The notes: generated by a model from the letters alone, not told the origin. 64,000 bases of DNA from Acanthopleura granulata (GCA_016165875.1 JABBOT010000080.1:43311772-43375771), one strand, 5' to 3'; positions 22,760-36,329 are shown, counted from the stretch's first letter. Program-made: numbers and translations.

Positions 22760-24820
22760 CAGAGTCTTGGGTACGTTGTGTACCAAAGCTGTTGTCGAAA
22801 TAACAGTCAAGAGACAAGAAAAGCAAACTTTATTTTGTGGGCGTGGTTTACGTCGTAGTGAGAAAGATTAGTTTGATAGTCGCGAGGAAGTACAGGCACA
22901 AATTTGATATGGTTTGATATTCCGACTTGGGATTTATAATCCAAATGTATGACTGTTATCCAAGTCGAAAACTGGTATTTAGCATTATTTACACGGGTAC
23001 CATTTAAAGACATTAAAACATAATGCTTATTAACACAATCATTGTACAGGTTTTTCCCAATTGAATACACGCATAGAACGCTATAGCAGATCATATCTGT
23101 TCTGTTAAGAGCGTGTATTCGCATAAGAGCGTGGTAACGACATCGTGTATAAATGCCTACAGACTCCCAACATGGAGGTTTACATGTGCCTGGAAGAATC
23201 TTTAATAGTTACTGGTTTAAAAACAAAACTAGACGTAGACACCGCCGACCGATGACATCCAAAAGAGTCCTTGCAAAGACAATTACATGTATTTAGCCTG
23301 ATAAACAGAACTGGGTAGGTCTTATATACAACACAGTGAACTAAGCTTATCCGATGACAATACCAAATGTCAAGGTAGTTGATTGGGTTGATAAGCGCAT
23401 ATACGTAACAGCCTGAGGAACAACTGAAATATTACCTTAGAGGGTAACAATAGTGTACGATCTGGATATTAGAATAAGTACCTGCTTGCCTAGAAAAAAC
23501 ATTTCTCTAAGATCTGTAAAAGATTGATTTCCATCTTTGACCTTGTAAAAAACAAATACAGCAGAAGAAGGAATCAAAATACAGTCTGTGCTTGTTATCG
23601 GATGACTAAATCTGGCCCAAAAACCTGTCACCAACAAACCGGTATATCATTCACGAATCAACGCATACGGCTTCGAGGATACCAATTCTTATTCTTTTGA
23701 AAGCACCCAACGGAATTTCGCCCATGAAGGAAATGGTACTCGCCATTATGTGTCATGTTATCGGAAACTGAGCGGAACTACTCTGTTGTCTGAACTGCCA
23801 ATCATTTCAGTCATCAAGACACGCCCGACAAGAGTTAAATTAATACACTGGACATGTCTTTGAATCCAGTCTCTGATCTCAAGAAGCAGAGCTTAATGAA
23901 AAAGCCCACTGTGTTATAAGTGTGTGATCTTTCTGACACCCCTTCAGATATACCGTTCCAAGGTCAAAGTTCATCCAGCGTCTCTAGCTGGCCATGTCTG
24001 CAGGAATGGGGCTGCGTTTATCGGGAAATTATCCTACAGCAGAAATATAGATTTGCCCACAAATTTTTGACGAAACTGACGGCGATACGGACATGACCAG
24101 CTTTGCTGAGCTCGAAAATGTTCGGGCCTTTAAATTTATTGCGAAAGCTCAAAGCAAGAAGCTGTTTTGATATTTGCAAAGAAATGCTACAGGGTGGCAT
24201 TAGCGTGCCATGGTTCGACTCGGTGTTAACACCACCAGGACCTATAGGACAAGCAAGAGTGTTTTCCATCATGGAATTAAGTGGGCTATTTTAATCTAAA
24301 AGCAACATCAACATTCCCTAAAGGATGGGCCGTGGCTTATACCAAAGTCCCAAGAACACATGGCTCTCACTTTAACGAAATCACGTATAAACAGCTCAAG
24401 CATGTTAGAGAAACAATCGGGGCTTTCGACGCAGCATGCTGGTAATTGGCTTCCTTGTTCAGAGATTATAAACAACTTGACGAGGGAAATGTGAGAGACC
24501 ATGTCTTAGTGTGATAATGATAGGCAGTTTTATCTGCAATGTTTTCTGGTTTATGCCTGCCTGAAGGTACTTCATCATTTCTCGGTTTTGCCGACCTTTG
24601 TCCACAGCCGAATCCACAGCTTCCCTTACACCCTGTCTAATCTAATCCCAGTGGTCTGAGTGAAAATAAGTACGGCATTGATAATTCATATAATTGTATG
24701 CCCTCTTCAAATTACAATAGATATCATTCTAACTTTTACAAAGCCACGTATGTAAAAGACCTATTCGCCATCATTTCTTTTTTTAATTTTCTTTGGAGAT
24801 ATGCCAGGAGAAGATGGTCG
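22760..24820. other. Intergenic, nothing recognised
   Basis: Short open frames on both strands without family signatures. No repeats of note. Confidence 0.35.
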
Positions 24821-24828
24821 AGCGGGAT

Positions 24829-25253
24829 AGAGCGGCTAGGTACCTGTCAGGTACTTAGCGGAATTGAGTGGCCGTACCTATCCGGACGGGGTGGCCCTCT
24901 ATCTGTCAGGTACCTAGCGGGATGGGGTGGCCCTCCACCTGTCGGGTACCTAGCGTGACGGAGTGACCTTCCACGTATCGGATATCTAGCGGGATGGGGT
25001 GGCCCCCCACCTGTCAGATGATACGGTGGCCTTCCACCTCTTAGACAACTAGCGGGATAGGGTGGACTTCAACGTATCAGGTATTTAGCTGGGTAGAACG
25101 GCATTCCACCTGTCAGGTATCTAGTGGAATAGGACGGCATTCCACCTATCAGGTACCCAGAGGGATAGGACGGCCTACCACCTGTCATTCACCTATAGGG
25201 ATAGGATCGCATTCCACCTGTCAGGTACCTGGAGGGAAGGGTGGCCTATCCTG
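24829..25253. repeat. Minisatellite, about 41-bp unit, about 10 copies
   Basis: Unit like 'agcgggatggggtggccctccacctgtcaggtacct'. GC-rich compared with its flanks; copies drift from left to right. Confidence 0.85.
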
Positions 25254-25259
25254 ACAGAA

Positions 25260-26960
25260 ACATGTAACTTCAAATACCTTTCTTCATTCAATGTCTTACC
25301 ACAAATTTTGCAATAAAATCCGACGATATAAAATTGTAACCAAACACTTGTCATTACTTCAGACACGATCGGTTTGTCTCTTTTCTGTATAATTCACCAA
25401 TGTGGGCGTGTCCGTCTCTGTGTTTGGGTAGCAAGATAGTGAGCGCACGCCTGTGTGGAGTAGTAGGCTGAAGTAGTAGTTCCTGGTGAAGTTTTAAGTA
25501 ATGATGAGTCTAATGACTTCATATGCGCACAAAAAGTATCCGTTGCAGTTTTCCGTGCGTCCCTGTCGCCATTACGAATGGCGGCAATTCAAAGTTCAAG
25601 TCTACCGGACAATGGCAGCTTAAATACATTGATACGCTTGGACTTTAGCTTAATGGGCTGTGTTGTCAGCACTCTTCCTGCTTTGATCCATCAGCATTAG
25701 TGATCTGCACGGATGACCGCCAGCTTGATTCATTGCCAATGGATCGACAAGAACTGTTACTGACCACTAGTCAGGCGGTCCATTAAACACTGCGACTCTG
25801 CCAGCTACTTCACAAGAAGGCTGACGACACGCTATGGGCTGTATGGTCGGACAACAGCCTGAATAATCACTTAAAAGTAAACTGTTATAAACTACAGGTA
25901 GAAATACACAACATCGTTGCGACAAAACTAGGCAGCATTGCTTGGAATTCGTCTCGGATACTTAAACGAATAAGTGAGTACTTCTGGTTTAACGTGATAC
26001 TTAAACGTACGCACATTACTGCGATAATAGCGAACAATGTGCTTAGCAGGCAACTAATAGCATATATGTAGGTATGCAATTATCAACTTACAACGGATTG
26101 CTTTAGTGGTAAAACAAACAATATCAGCTTTGCTTTGCTGCAAAATAAATCTGATCTCTATCTTTCTGTTAATACAAAGGATGAAATGAATGAATGGTAA
26201 ACGTGGTGCCTTCATTTAAGGTAAAGAAATGACATCTATGCGTGTGTACACATTTTCTTTCGTCTTTCGGTGTATATTTTCCATACGGCTCGTCAAATAA
26301 CTAACGAATGGAATGTCGTGGCTGCGTAAAATATGACGACAGGTTTCTTTCTGTCTTCATCTAAGAAGTCTGCTGTGTGACATAGTCAAGCTATAAACGG
26401 ACGGCCTACTGCGTATTTCGACCGGACTGGTAAGTGACAAATCGCAGTTTGGAGCCATACACAGGCTTTGTTCGTGACGGCGCAATTGATTTGTACACGT
26501 CTACACAAAAGTCACAGTGAGTTCCCAGCCAAGTTGCCTTACCGGAACAACCTAGGCTGGGAAACATTAGAAACTTTATCTGTGGTAGTTTTCGAAATAT
26601 TCAGTATCAAGCAAATCGAGTGGATAACCGACAAATTTATATCAATACTTCATGCACAAAAGTCAAGCGAATTTAGTCCTCACCAACCATAGACTTAAAA
26701 TTTCCATGACAAAAGAGATAATAGGACAGTCATGCACTCTGAGGTAACCATGCCTGTCTATATTCGTGTTTAGCTACAATTCATCCCATGTTATAAGCGT
26801 TTTCCTGGCGCACCATGCCTCTTAATTATCCATGTCTTGGCTAATAACGGAGTCACTGGCCTCTATGTGATACAAACAAGAATTAATTTAGAGCCTTTCC
26901 CTCAGCGGGGTAAAGTCGGCTAATCAAATGTACAAGGCCTATTTGCCTGGCACCATCAGA
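25260..26960. other. Intergenic, possible weak TATA and donor near 26390-26432
   Basis: 'gctataaacgg' near 26389 is followed about 35 bases on by a consensus donor (CTG|GTAAGTG, 26426). This could be a first exon but no coding sequence supports it. Confidence 0.2.
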
Positions 26961-26968
26961 TTGCATTT

Positions 26969-27070
26969 TGATTGGGGTTTTGCGTCGTACTCAAGAACAT
27001 TTCACTTACACGGCGGTGGCCAGCATTATGGTATGAGGCCGTGTAGAGCCCGGGATAAACCCACGACTCA
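26969..27070 (-). mobile_element. SINE fragment, tail half
   Basis: Antisense: 'attggggttttgcgtcgtac', 'tcaagaacatttcacttaca', 'cggcggtggccagcattatgg' and 'agagcccgggataaacccacga'. It fades out before the head. The tail lacks the long AAATA run. Confidence 0.8.
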
Positions 27071-27079
27071 GAACGGGTG

Positions 27080-28515
27080 AAGTGCCAGCAGAGAGGTAAT
27101 GCGGCTTTGATCTTCACCTCATAGCCGTTAACAAAAGACTGGCAAGATACTCTGTTGTCATGTTGATTGGCGACCCCATGGTAAACTGAGTTCATTTAGT
27201 TTCATGCAGCCTTACACAAGGTCAGAAGGTTATTAATTTGAGGCATTTTGACCACTGGTCGTTAAACGGAAAGCACTTCCCGTAGACAAAATCACTATCC
27301 AGATCTGTGAAAGTAGCAAAAGTCATGTCACGTGACAATTTTAAAATGGCCGCTGTAAGTTAATTTACATATGAACCTGTCTCACGTCACACGAGGATGA
27401 TTAACCTTGAAACGTAGCCAAGAAGAAGTCAGAAGAAGAAGTCATGTCATGTTTTTTCCCAAAACGCCACATGGTCGATAAACCACGTGGCCACATTTCC
27501 ATATGCAATAATTCAGACCATGTGAAAACACCTCCCTAAGTTGGAGCAGTTTTGGCTTGACGGTTTTCTATGTATCGTGACAAAGTGGATAATAATGCTG
27601 ACAATTTCAACACCATCATTATCATCATCATCATCATGAAAATCATATTAATAATAATGTTTTATTTCAAACAACTAAACGACGCTCATATTTTAGCGAC
27701 AGATCCCTCATGCTACATTAACTAAACCATTCGTATACGCAAATAAATGGAACAAAGGGTTCCAAGGGTTTTTAAATACCGAAACATAGCGAACAATTAA
27801 ACTTCAACAAAATCCATTACCCGATACGAGTCAGCTACATTTCAAAAGATAATATGTATGCATTCAAACAAGCAAGAAAGCCTGAATAAGGTTGAAATAA
27901 AAATAAGCATATTTAGTGAAGTGACATACATACACACATAAATTAGTTCAGTTGGTGACTTCATTTCTAGGAATGATTTGCGCTAAAGCAGTAAAGTCTG
28001 TCTCAGCATCAGAGAATTGATGTCTCCTGTTAAACACGTTAAACTGATGTAGATCATTATTCCCCAAATCAGAATGTCTGAAGCGGTTATTGCACATAAG
28101 ATGACCGGTGAGCAATAAAAGTCACGGCTATCGTAAAATACGCAAAACTTTCGAAAAAACTTCAAACAAGGTTGCTGAACTTGGTATTTTATTACATTTT
28201 ATGTCCGTTGGATAAAAACTGACGCAGTTGTTGCTAAAAAAAATCAAAATATCAAATGTGGACAAACGGTCGGACATGCGAGCATGCAAAATCTAATATA
28301 ACTCACTGTGTCCTCTATGTGAGCTGGTTTGTGAACAGAATTCTGATGAGTCTTGCGATAAACACGAATACTGACACAAGCAGCAATAAGGTGTCGCTGC
28401 CATCACGAAATGGCAAACAACCGCTAATGTCCGTGCTATGTTCAAGGCTGAATTCATATTGTATGCTTTGTTTTCTTACTAATGAAAGAGTGTGAAATTA
28501 TTACAGGCAGCAAAT
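27080..28515. other. Intergenic with short (CAT)n run
   Basis: A trinucleotide run of CAT lies near 27611-27640. No gene was recognised. Confidence 0.35.
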
Positions 28516-28521
28516 TTGAAT

Positions 28522-28669
28522 GACATCCTTAACCCCAGGAGATCGATGGTAAGTTGACTGACACCCTTAACCCCAGGAGATCGATGGTAAGTTGACTGAC
28601 ACCCCTAACCCCAGGAGATCGATGGTAAGTTGACTGACAACCTTAACCCCATGAGATCGATGGTAAGTT
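28522..28669. repeat. Tandem repeat, 38-bp unit, 4 copies
   Basis: Four nearly identical copies of a unit that begins GACACCCTTAACCCC and contains GGAGATCGATGG followed by TAAGTTGACT. Low divergence means recent expansion. Each copy carries a donor-like GGTAAGTT. Confidence 0.9.
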
Positions 28670-28679
28670 CTATACACGC

Positions 28680-29595
28680 TCCTGTAGTCTCTGGGCACCA
28701 CACCCATGTTACTTACCAAACACTCAACTAAGCCGTGCGTCCTTATATCAGCATTACCATGCTACAATGTTACATTCCTTCCTGGATTATCAATATTACT
28801 TCAGTAAAAGAGATACTGTTCAAAACATAGACAATTCTACATACCTTTAATTTACAAATGTTTACCTCAAACATTAATCCAAAACCAAAACTTCCCTATC
28901 GACAAAGGCAGGCTATCTTAAGACAGGCCTCCGCGGGAATTGAATGTGCCTTCCTTATAGCGAACGAGTAGAATGGCAGGGTTCTGCTAAGTAACGGCGC
29001 CGAAAAAGCATCGAGCAATAGTGCGGCAAAGGAATGTTTGTACGAAAGGGTGACTTCAACATCAAGCCTCTGCAGAGCACCTAGGCTTAGCAAGTAAACC
29101 GACCACTCAAAGCTGAAAGTTGTAAACAATATAGACTAACACTGCCTGTTTATCATTCAATCTTAATCGTTTTTAAGAATGTTATGCTATATTTTTTCCG
29201 ATCAACTTACCACTTATTGCTAGACAGACAGGCTTCATGTTGAACATAATCTTACAACTCTAGTAGATGATCAAGGGAGATAACTCTATAACGACGAGTG
29301 GCAAATTGAGATCCCTCTGATTGAAATGACTCTTAGCTGGAAACATGTCGTTGACACTCAAACACGTTCCTCTTAAATGTATCTAATGTATATAGGGAGT
29401 GTATGGTAAGCCTACATGAGGCGCGTGCTGCATGCCTTGACAGGCCGAGTCAAAATAATGAAACCTTCCCCAACCACTAGAAATTGATTAAGGTCGAGTT
29501 CGTGATTTGGGAACTACCAACGTCATGTGCGACAAGGCTGTACAAAACTGCAATGCATCCAGTTAACATATATACCTAATTGCCCTGCTCGTATG
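28680..29595. other. Intergenic, nothing recognised
   Basis: A 77-codon minus-strand frame at 28896-29129 has no family signature. Confidence 0.35.
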
Positions 29596-29598
29596 TTT

Positions 29599-29676
29599 TA
29601 TGCTGGCCGCCATCGTGTAAGTGAAATATTCTAGTATGGTATGCACGGTGTAAAACACTAATCAAATCGAATAACT
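29599..29676 (+). mobile_element. SINE fragment, 3' end
   Basis: 'tgctggccgccatcgtgtaa', 'gtgaaatattct' and 'ggtgtaaaacactaatcaaat' match the sense SINE tail. The rest is missing. Confidence 0.8.
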
Positions 29677-29689
29677 AACTGAACTGTGC

Positions 29690-31560
29690 GTCATGCACAA
29701 CTGATGGAAATCTAAACCATATACAACCCTGCGGTGGATCTCCAAATCAGATAATCTGAACGTCAAGCCCGACAAGTGTATACCACTGATAAACGATAAA
29801 TAGATGTTCCAAGTTTATAATCGTACGATCCATTTCCAAAACAACATATGACAGAAGTTCCCTAAGGAATCTGTAAGAAATAATATACAAATCTTTTAAA
29901 TAGGCTGGTAACCTTTTAGGGAGAAGCAGAATGCAGTTTTCAGTCAATATTCTAGACATGAAATCCTATTCAAATATTAAACTCTACTCCGTCAATAATA
30001 TCCACTTTGGATACATTTATAGGTACCTCAATAGGGCTTTGATTGCAACTTTTCATGAACGCTTGGTGTTGATATAATAGATCAGATTGTCAATACATAC
30101 ACAGCTATGAAACTGGTAAACAATATCAATATTCCCAATGCTTATCCCAATTCCTCAAGTCCATGAACAAAAATGTAACTAGATATTTTGAAGAAAAAAA
30201 AAATAGACATTTAATTGTGTTCAATAATATTCCTTTGCTTTAACTGTTGACCTCGGTCTAGCTTTCATCCTTCAAATGCCAGGTTAACACTTCAGAATAC
30301 GGAAGTAACTTGTGCTGGAATTTCCACCTGTTGTCTGTACTGTATCGCTAAGATAGGACACAGCTGTGATGTGAACCACTGTGCATTGCCGCTTTGTTTC
30401 AATATTTAATGTTTATCGTGTAGCAGTGCTAAGCGTGGGGGCCATCAAAGCGAGTAACTGACTGTGTATGCTCGTAAACACCACTATAAATACACGCCTC
30501 TCTTCCACAGCCTTTAATTTGGCCATATCACGAGGGTGTCATCAGGTTTGTGGAATACAGTGGTAAACAATACATCTTAGCAAAAGGGCAGTTGCTATAT
30601 GAAGTAAAGGCGTTGAGACAGAGACCACAAGTAACCAACGCGATCGCATACATTGCACCTGCTTTGGATTATCCATAAGAATGGCTGCGATCAAAGTTGC
30701 CACAATATTGCAACTCTGGAATGTCAGCTGCTAAGGTAGCATCACAATGCGACCAAATAAGACAGGTAGAGAGAGAAACATTTACTCCCCCTTCATTCAA
30801 CATCTGACATCTACCTTTTCGGTCTTCAAATGAATGCCAGAATACCAAACAACGAGGACTTCAACTTGTAGAATTCTTTAACTTAATACAAGTGCATGAT
30901 TAATACGGTTTTCATGACATGTCTCAGAAATAAATTCTGATTTCCAAGTACATGCTGACTGTGTTTACTGGTCATATTACGAAACTAAGACAATGACACA
31001 TCTCAGTGACTTTTTATGAGGGGTTCAAGCCATTCAGACACCTCTTGAAATCGTTCGGATTATTAGGGGTCCACATACTTCGTGCAACGTGACATGAAAT
31101 TTTTACGCGGTTAATTCAATGATAATATACGGAAAGCTTCGTCTCGATATTTCCGGTATCCATCAGCCCGCGAAAACCCTTTGAAGCTTGAATCACTCCG
31201 GCGTCCGTTATGAAAACGCCTGTAAACCTTAGGACAATGTATGCTTTCTGTCTTTCGCTATCGGCTGTAAACCGAAGATCAAAGCTGCATTTTCCGTGCT
31301 CCCGTTCATTTATTTCCAATTTTGTCTTGCTTTTCCTCCGCCTTCACAGCTTTTATTATTACCATTAGAGTTTGGACATGCAGAGCGTACTTGGGCGAAC
31401 TCCGGGGTTACTGTCCCCGACATCTATATTTATTAACAGGGAATGACGTAAAAAAACAATTACCGTCGTTTACCGCGGAAACAGAACTACACCTTGCAAC
31501 AATGTAACCTCTCTGTCTTTCGTTATCGGCTATGGGCACGCGATCAAAGCTGCCTTGTTT
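29690..31560. other. Intergenic, nothing recognised
   Basis: AT-rich; no gene, array or strong inverted repeat seen. Confidence 0.35.
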
Positions 31561-31599
31561 ACAGTTTGTAGTACTAGGCCCAATGTGTAAAATACATAT

Positions 31600-31800
31600 C
31601 AGTACCGGGTTCAAATCAAGCGTATTCCTTTCCAAATTTATGGCTTTCACCATAGCCCCAATAAGCGCGGTACCTAGCAGCCTCAGGTTCAAATCCAGAT
31701 AAGTAGTGCTAGTAGTTTTCCTCTCTTTTTTTCAAGGATCATGAAATTATTAGGCACTGCAGACTAGTGCTTGAATTCTGAGGTTCAAATCCAGTCTATT
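31600..31800 (+). repeat. Three B-box-like units, tRNA-related repeat
   Basis: 'gggttcaaatcaag' (31606), 'aggttcaaatccag' (31684) and 'aggttcaaatccag' (31781) recur about 75-100 bases apart. Each matches the polymerase III B-box consensus GGTTCRANTCC. The flanks do not fold as intact tRNAs by eye. Likely tRNA-derived SINE debris. Confidence 0.4.
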
Positions 31801-31929
31801 TCTTATCATTTTTACAAGGAAATTTTCCAGCACAATTTCAATGTTCAACCCGACCTACTTCGTACGGTATATTGCTATGAATATAATGCGTTGACATGTT
31901 ACTCCAGAAGAGTTTATCCGATCGAGCTG

Positions 31930-33370
31930 AAATTTAAAACGCAGACACAGTACGTCGGGGGAAAATTACGTATGCAAAAATCATTTTCATATCTTGAAAA
32001 GTCTATAAATGCATTGATTACCGAAGTCACGTGACCAAAAGTTTCTGAATTTTTAAAATATGCTACCTGATTTGACGTTTGACGTCCTAATGACATATCT
32101 GATCTTACATTTTGCCTGGGATGTATACTTTTGACGCAAATTACGATTAAAATTGGAAAAATGCAATTTTCCCCATATTTGGAGGTCACGTTACAGAAAA
32201 CAGGTACAGCTGTAATTCTGAAAATTACGGAGTTCAAAGGGCAAGATATGTACTATGCAATGTGCAAAAGAAACAAAATTTTACCACATTTACAGGTCAC
32301 GTGATAGGAAACCGTTATACCTGTAAAGTTGGACATTGCTCAATGCAGTTTGCTATGAGAATAGAGGCAGTCAAGGGTTTAATTCCAGTTCATCCCTTAT
32401 CAATCTTTTCACTTTTCTTCCCTTTTGTTATTACCTTGAAGTAATTAGAGGGCTACCAGATGTGGTAGATAGGTAATAGTGTGGAACCCGGCAAACGGTG
32501 TTGGATAACAGCTTCAATTATTGTTATTATTGTGGGCAAAATTGTCCCGCGTTTGTTGAGAAAACGGCAAATCACACAGTTATGAAACTTCGGTATGTTT
32601 GTCGCACTGACCTGAAGTTTAACACCTAAACTTTGGGAAACTTTTGGTCATGTGACTTGGTGGCCATATTGGATTTGGGTGAAAACCTATGAAAATGTTC
32701 TTCTCAAAAACTCCTGAATACTTGGTATGTAGTATCTCCATGGCTGTGCTCTTCAAGTTTGAAAAGGAAAGCTTGTTTGGTGAAATATTCTAGAAGTTCG
32801 CTTGTGGGTAAATATGTCTTGTAACCAAAAAGTTCGTTTTTTCAAAATATTTTCTGAACTGTGGAGAATTTTAGAATCGGAAGTTATTTTATCTGAGGCA
32901 GTTTGTGAAACTGATTCCAATATGCAAATTTTGGACGTCATGTCATCAAAACTGGAAGTGGGTGTATCTCCCTAACCAATGAAGCTAGAGACGCAGTTTT
33001 AAGACCTTACATCATCTGAAGGCATGGAGGCAAATTTTACACAACCGGTAGGGATGTCAGCAAATCAGAAGCGCTAGACACCAAAACAATCACCATTTTT
33101 GCAAGTTTCAAAGTCGAGGTAGCACTAGGTCGTAGGCATGGGGAATGCCATTTGTGAATAAAATTTGGGATGTCCTCGGTCACGTGACTCAACCGCGATG
33201 TTGGGAGGCCTTTTCTTCGGAGCCCCAAATGCGACTGACCTGAAGTTTTGCACAAGTACAACTGTTGCCTCTGGAATATTTCGACAGAAAAAATTGTGAG
33301 CAAATAACCGGAACAGGCAGTTATGTCATGTGAAAACAAAAAATTCGAATTTGAGTTGTTTAAAAACATG
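31930..33370. repeat. Diverged copies of the 33.4-34.4 kb satellite family and relatives
   Basis: A clear copy of the array monomer starts at 32079 ('tttgacgtcctaatgacata') and includes 'caattttccccatatttgga' followed by 'ggtcacgt'. Another partial copy is at 32285-32330. Two further segments share 'actgacctgaagttt' (near 32607 and 33236). Recurrent GTCACGTGA words lie at about 32029, 32296 and 33180. Confidence 0.6.
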
Positions 33371-33380
33371 ATTCCTGTGG

Positions 33381-34420
33381 TAGTTTGGCGTCTTAATCAC
33401 AAATCTGGTCTTATTTCTTTCCTGCGATGTATAAATTTGTAGCAAATTGCGATCAAATTTCGACAAATTGCAATTTTCCCCATATTTGTAGGTCACGTGA
33501 GAGAAGATGGTTAAAGCTACAAAGCTCAAGATCGCTCAGTAAAAAGCGCTACATATGCACTGTATGAGCGCTGAAAATCTTTGAGCTGTCTTGAAAAATG
33601 GAGGATATACAGGGTCTCAGAAGTTTGCAGAAGCCCGATTTAATGTATTTGGCACATATCTATATTGTATATAATGCATCTACAATGAATTTGCGATTAG
33701 GATGAATGTACAAATATCGTAACTATGCTACGCGACGTAATTTGACGTCCTCACCACGAATCACGGTCTTATTTCTTGCCTGTGATGCATATTTTTGTCG
33801 CAAATTGCGATCAAAGTGCGCAAAAGCACAATTTTTCCCATGTTTGCATGTGACGTAACAGAAAACGGTTACAGCTGTAAATCTCAAGATCGCTGAGTGG
33901 TGCTATTTATGTAGTCATGAAAATGTTTGAGCTGTATTAAAAAATAAAGGGCTTCAAAACTTTATCAAAAGTCCATTTAATACGTTTGGTACCTATACGT
34001 CTATATGATATATAATGTATTTACAATGAATTCGTGTTTAGAATGAATGTACATGTATTGTAAGTATACTATCCGACATAGTTTGACGTCCTGATCACAA
34101 ATCTGGTTTATTTCTTTCCTGTGATGCATATTATCGCTAATTGTCATCAAAATGTGAAAAACTGCAACTTCTCCCATATTTGGGTGTCAAGTGACTGAAA
34201 TACTTTAGAGTCGTAGAACTGAAAATCACCAAGTTCAAATCATTACATATGTACGATACGTGTGCCTAAATTCGTTGGGCGATGTTAATAAATAGAGGAC
34301 TTACAAGGCTTCAGATATTGCTCACAGGCCGATTTACTGCATATGGCATTCACATCTGTGTACATGCTAAACAACACACATGCCATGTACTAATGGCGCC
34401 AAAGAATGTTCGTTTTCCAA
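33381..34420. repeat. Satellite-like tandem array, about 341-357-bp unit, 3 copies
   Basis: Monomers begin at 33384, 33741 and 34082 with 'tttgrcgtc'. Each then carries 'tctggtcttatttctttcctg', '..tcgcaaattgcgatcaaa', a 'cccatattt.. gtcacgtga' block and 'tttaatgtatttggcacata'. Copies differ by substitutions and small indels, so the array is old. Spacing is 357 and 341 bases. Confidence 0.8.
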
Positions 34421-34429
34421 TTTCATCAT

Positions 34430-35445
34430 CCATGTTCTAAAGCATGAATACACCATTTAGTTTAACACACTGACGACACATAGACCGGAATTACCGGCTT
34501 GAACCCCGGCATTGCTGCTTTATCAGCTATATTTGTTATTTTTATTATTTTTCAATTCGCCCTGCCGTATGGCATAACTTACACACATCAGCCAATTGTT
34601 CATAACAATTTTCGTCTAGTGTTCTTTGACATTTTCCCAGTTGTTTTGTTTCTAATTTTCTTAAAACAAATTTTCCTTTTGGAGAGCAAGGATGCTTGTA
34701 TAATTGATGAAAGGGGAAAAGTTTACCATTATATCTACGTGTATTACTGACGCATCGTATTGAGAGTAATTTGTGTGAGTTGCAGATATTTCTGGGGAAA
34801 AAAAACGCATAATGTAGGCAGGAGCAAAACAATTTCTTAATTTCTTCAATGTAATATGCATTATTTTCTTCCTTGAGGGTAGACAAATTGTTTACAGTTT
34901 ATATTTACATGTTTCAAATTTGAAAAAAAGAGTAAATTTTTACCTAATGTTTAAATTACAAACAGTTGCCTTCTTTCTGCTTATTGATATGCCACATCGG
35001 ATTGATTCATCCTCTTCTGGTCTATGAAAGGAATTTGAAGAAAGATACCATTACAAAATCTTTAATGAAATGTGAGTCAGCTAACAGATCAGCAAAACTT
35101 CGTATTGGCAGTAAAAGTTAACAATAACCTGATCGGTTGAAAAGAGGTCTGGTTATTGCGTGGTGCAATTGCAGGATCATAAAGTATACGATGGTCTTAA
35201 AACGGAAGTTTTGTTTAAAACTATCATTTATGTGGGTAAGTCTTAGATTCGGATGCTTAAGTGAATTGTACATTTGGGAATGTTTGAGCTGACTTTAGCA
35301 CTAAATTTTCAAAAACGATTGCATCTGAAAACAAGCACTCTAGAAGCATTAACCTGTGAAAGCAAGGCACGCTTCTTTGAGGTGACAGAAAAGCAGGGTC
35401 AAATCTATACCAGAGCAAAAAAGACATTGTTTTTTCAAGATTGGG
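34430..35445. other. Intergenic, nothing recognised
   Basis: Hydrophobic-looking short frames on both strands arise from AT-rich DNA. No gene supported. Confidence 0.35.
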
Positions 35446-35451
35446 CGAAAC

Positions 35452-35592
35452 ATTTATTTATTTATTTATTTGATTGGCGTTTTACGCCGTAATCATGACA
35501 ATTTCACTTATACGACGGTGGCTAGCATTATGGTGGAAGGAAACCGAGCAGAGCCAGGGGAAACGCACCACCATCCGCAGATTGCTGCCGGA
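35452..35592 (-). mobile_element. SINE fragment, tail half
   Basis: Antisense: 'atttatttatttgattggcg', 'ttttacgccgtaatcatgac', 'tatacgacggtggctagcat', then the 'gcagagccaggggaaacgca' block. The head is truncated. It contributes the first 38 codons of a 156-codon plus-strand open frame, which argues against that frame being a gene. Confidence 0.85.
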
Positions 35593-36159
35593 TTGGACTA
35601 AACAGATCAAAGCTTGGTTTCACCAAGAAAAGTGTATTACTGACTATACATTAAGTTTCAGTTTACAGTATACTAAACATGCATATGCATCTGGAAAGTC
35701 AGGTAAACTGTCCACGTTCAAAACAGGACCACAATGTTGGAAATGGACGAAAGAGCTCGAAAATTCTTCTTTCTCATGTAGATATTTGTACAACTTCAAA
35801 GAATTAAGCATTGACAAATTGTGTGAATTTTTTTCACAAACCGCCCCTTGGAACAATAAACCCTTACAAATGTGTGTGGCTTTAAAGGGAGAGATTGTTG
35901 ATTGGCAGTTGTCAGAAATATTCAGTTTTTTGGGGAGACCATAGGTGGGTTGCAGCATTTGTGTATTTCACCGCCCCCCCTCCCAACCCTTCCCCAAAAC
36001 AAAATAACAATAGTAAGACGTAGGGAGATAATAATATGAAATTCGAGAAGTTGTTAAAGACCAAATCTTAACCTTACAGTAAAACTTTATCATGCAAATA
36101 CTTTTAAAAATATCCAATTTTTAAATCATGATAAATATTTATATCGCACAATGATCAAG

Positions 36160-36312
36160 GGACCTCTCGCCAGTGTTAATGCTGTGAGTTCAGGTCCACC
36201 TCTGGCCAAAGTAGGCCTGCTTCTTCTCCAGTCAGAAGCAATAAAGTTTGCCTGCAACCTCCGGATGGCTGTGGTTTCCTCTGGACTATGTTCGGTTTCT
36301 TTCCACAATTAT
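36160..36312 (+). mobile_element. SINE fragment, head half, diverged
   Basis: 'gctgtgagttcaggtccacc' (B-box side), 'cttctccagtcagaagcaat', 'gcctgcaacctccggatggc', 'tgtggtttcctctggactat' match the sense SINE from B box to mid body. The tail is lost. Confidence 0.75.
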
Positions 36313-36329
36313 TCCTTTTATATTTCATT

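Noticed and set aside
35474..35944. 156-codon plus-strand frame
   Set aside because: Its first 38 codons are antisense SINE, and the rest has no recognisable domain or splice sites.
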